Source: Gammaproteobacteria bacterium
Lineage (GTDB): Bacteria; Pseudomonadota; Gammaproteobacteria; DSM-19610
DNA: 6,560 nucleotides
Reading direction: 5' to 3'
Assembly: GCA_030618475.1 (NCBI GenBank)
Contig: JAUXDG010000159.1
Location: forward strand, 1-6,560
Part shown: piece by piece, positions 6,059 through 6,560 of the stretch
Position numbering within the stretch: the stretch's first letter is position 1
Layout of the letters: every line of letters starts with the position of its first letter
Notes under the pieces: model-generated
The model's database searches: none
Told to the model about the DNA's origin: nothing
What the model saw: only the letters and a program-made list of their open reading frames with translations
Program-made: the position numbers and the translations under genes

Positions 6059-6560
6059 ATGGCGTCGTTACCCGTCGAAGCCAGTGGAACCATGCTGACA
6101 ACTTTACAAACCGATCTCCGTGAGATCATGGCTGGCCTGTCCAGGAAAGACTGGTTTCCTCAAGTGCCCATCTCACTCGGGGTGGCCCTGATCGGTCTGC
6201 TGCATCTGATACCGGTGATCGACCAGGCGCTCGGTCTGTACTTTCATCTGCGAACGCCCGGCAGCGTTCGGCAGGATCTGGTTGGTATCAACCTGTCCGG
6301 CATTTCCCAGCTGTCGATCAGCGTGTTCCTGCTGGTCATGTCGGTTGGGTTGTGGGTGCGGTCGCGGATCGCATGGTTGCTGTCGGTGTTGGCGGCGGCA
6401 ATCGGGCTGGCGAACCTGTATCTGCTGTCGGAGATGCCGGTCGGGGCCTGGTTGTTTGGTTACGATATCCTGCTGATGGGGCTGCTGCTGGCAACCTATC
6501 GGCATTTCAACCGGAGCAATATGCGGATCGGTACCCTGGTGGCGCTGGCCGCGGTGGGGG
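6059..6560 (+). CDS. Integral membrane protein, N-terminal part, 3' end outside window
   Basis: The frame is open from the ATG at 6059 to the window end (167 codons). A second ATG at 6092 gives MLTTLQTDLREIMAGLSRKD and is an equally plausible start. The first has a weak AAGTGAG ribosome-binding site just upstream. Hydrophobic segments are visible at about residues 36-54, 79-98, 103-124, 129-146 and from 158 on, after a short cytoplasmic N-terminus. A signature of the form RSRIAWLLSVLAAAIGLANL, then LLLATYRHFNRSNMRIGTL, resembles the membrane region preceding the pore in some proteobacterial potassium-channel/TrkA-N proteins, and also the helices of MprF-like (DUF2156) membrane proteins. The visible part does not decide between them. 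Base composition is like the intact genes and unlike the adjacent remnant region. Confidence 0.75.
   Translation, partial: MASLPVEASGTMLTTLQTDLREIMAGLSRKDWFPQVPISLGVALIGLLHLIPVIDQALGLYFHLRTPGSVRQDLVGINLSGISQLSISVFLLVMSVGLWVRSRIAWLLSVLAAAIGLANLYLLSEMPVGAWLFGYDILLMGLLLATYRHFNRSNMRIGTLVALAAVG

Noticed and set aside
6173..6505. Minus-strand open frame of about 110 codons at the right edge
   Set aside because: It is a glutamine-, histidine- and arginine-rich shadow opposite the hydrophobic membrane-protein frame.

Overview
The window looks like a piece of chromosome from a free-living proteobacterium, most likely a gammaproteobacterium. It has a GltS-type carrier, a lipoprotein substrate-binding protein, a periplasmic multihaem cytochrome and a REP-like repeat. 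Coding GC is moderate, codon use looks even across the main genes, and TTATCCACA-type DnaA boxes are present. This placement is inference from gene content; no rRNA or other marker gene is in view.

Left part (1-1935): the 3' end of a sodium/glutamate symporter of the GltS (ESS) family is followed one base later by a 497-residue lipoprotein. The C-terminal 290 residues of that lipoprotein are a TAXI-family solute-binding domain, and the N-terminal 185 residues are a domain I do not recognise. The tight coupling suggests one transport unit in which a lipid-anchored binding protein works with a GltS carrier instead of the usual TRAP membrane subunits. This is the most interesting functional idea in the window. 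A duplicated 12-bp REP-like motif covers the lipoprotein stop codon.

Middle (2049-4903): a large exported cytochrome c with eight CXXCH haem sites followed by HEAT-like and TPR repeats. It converges, with overlapping stop codons, on a minus-strand SAM-dependent methyltransferase of the TehB-like small class I type.

Right part (4904-6058): about 1.15 kb with no intact gene. From left to right it holds two dyads next to the methyltransferase start, a cluster of DnaA boxes (two perfect, one near match) beside a strongly AT-rich block with a further perfect box beyond it, several short perfect hairpins, a strong Shine-Dalgarno-like sequence with no gene behind it, and the frameshifted remnant of an AAA_14/DUF4143-type ATPase gene. 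The DnaA-box plus AT-rich layout resembles a replication origin or another DnaA-binding locus, but no dnaA, mnmG or rpmH neighbour is visible.

Right edge (6059-6560): the 5' part of an integral membrane protein gene that runs off the window.
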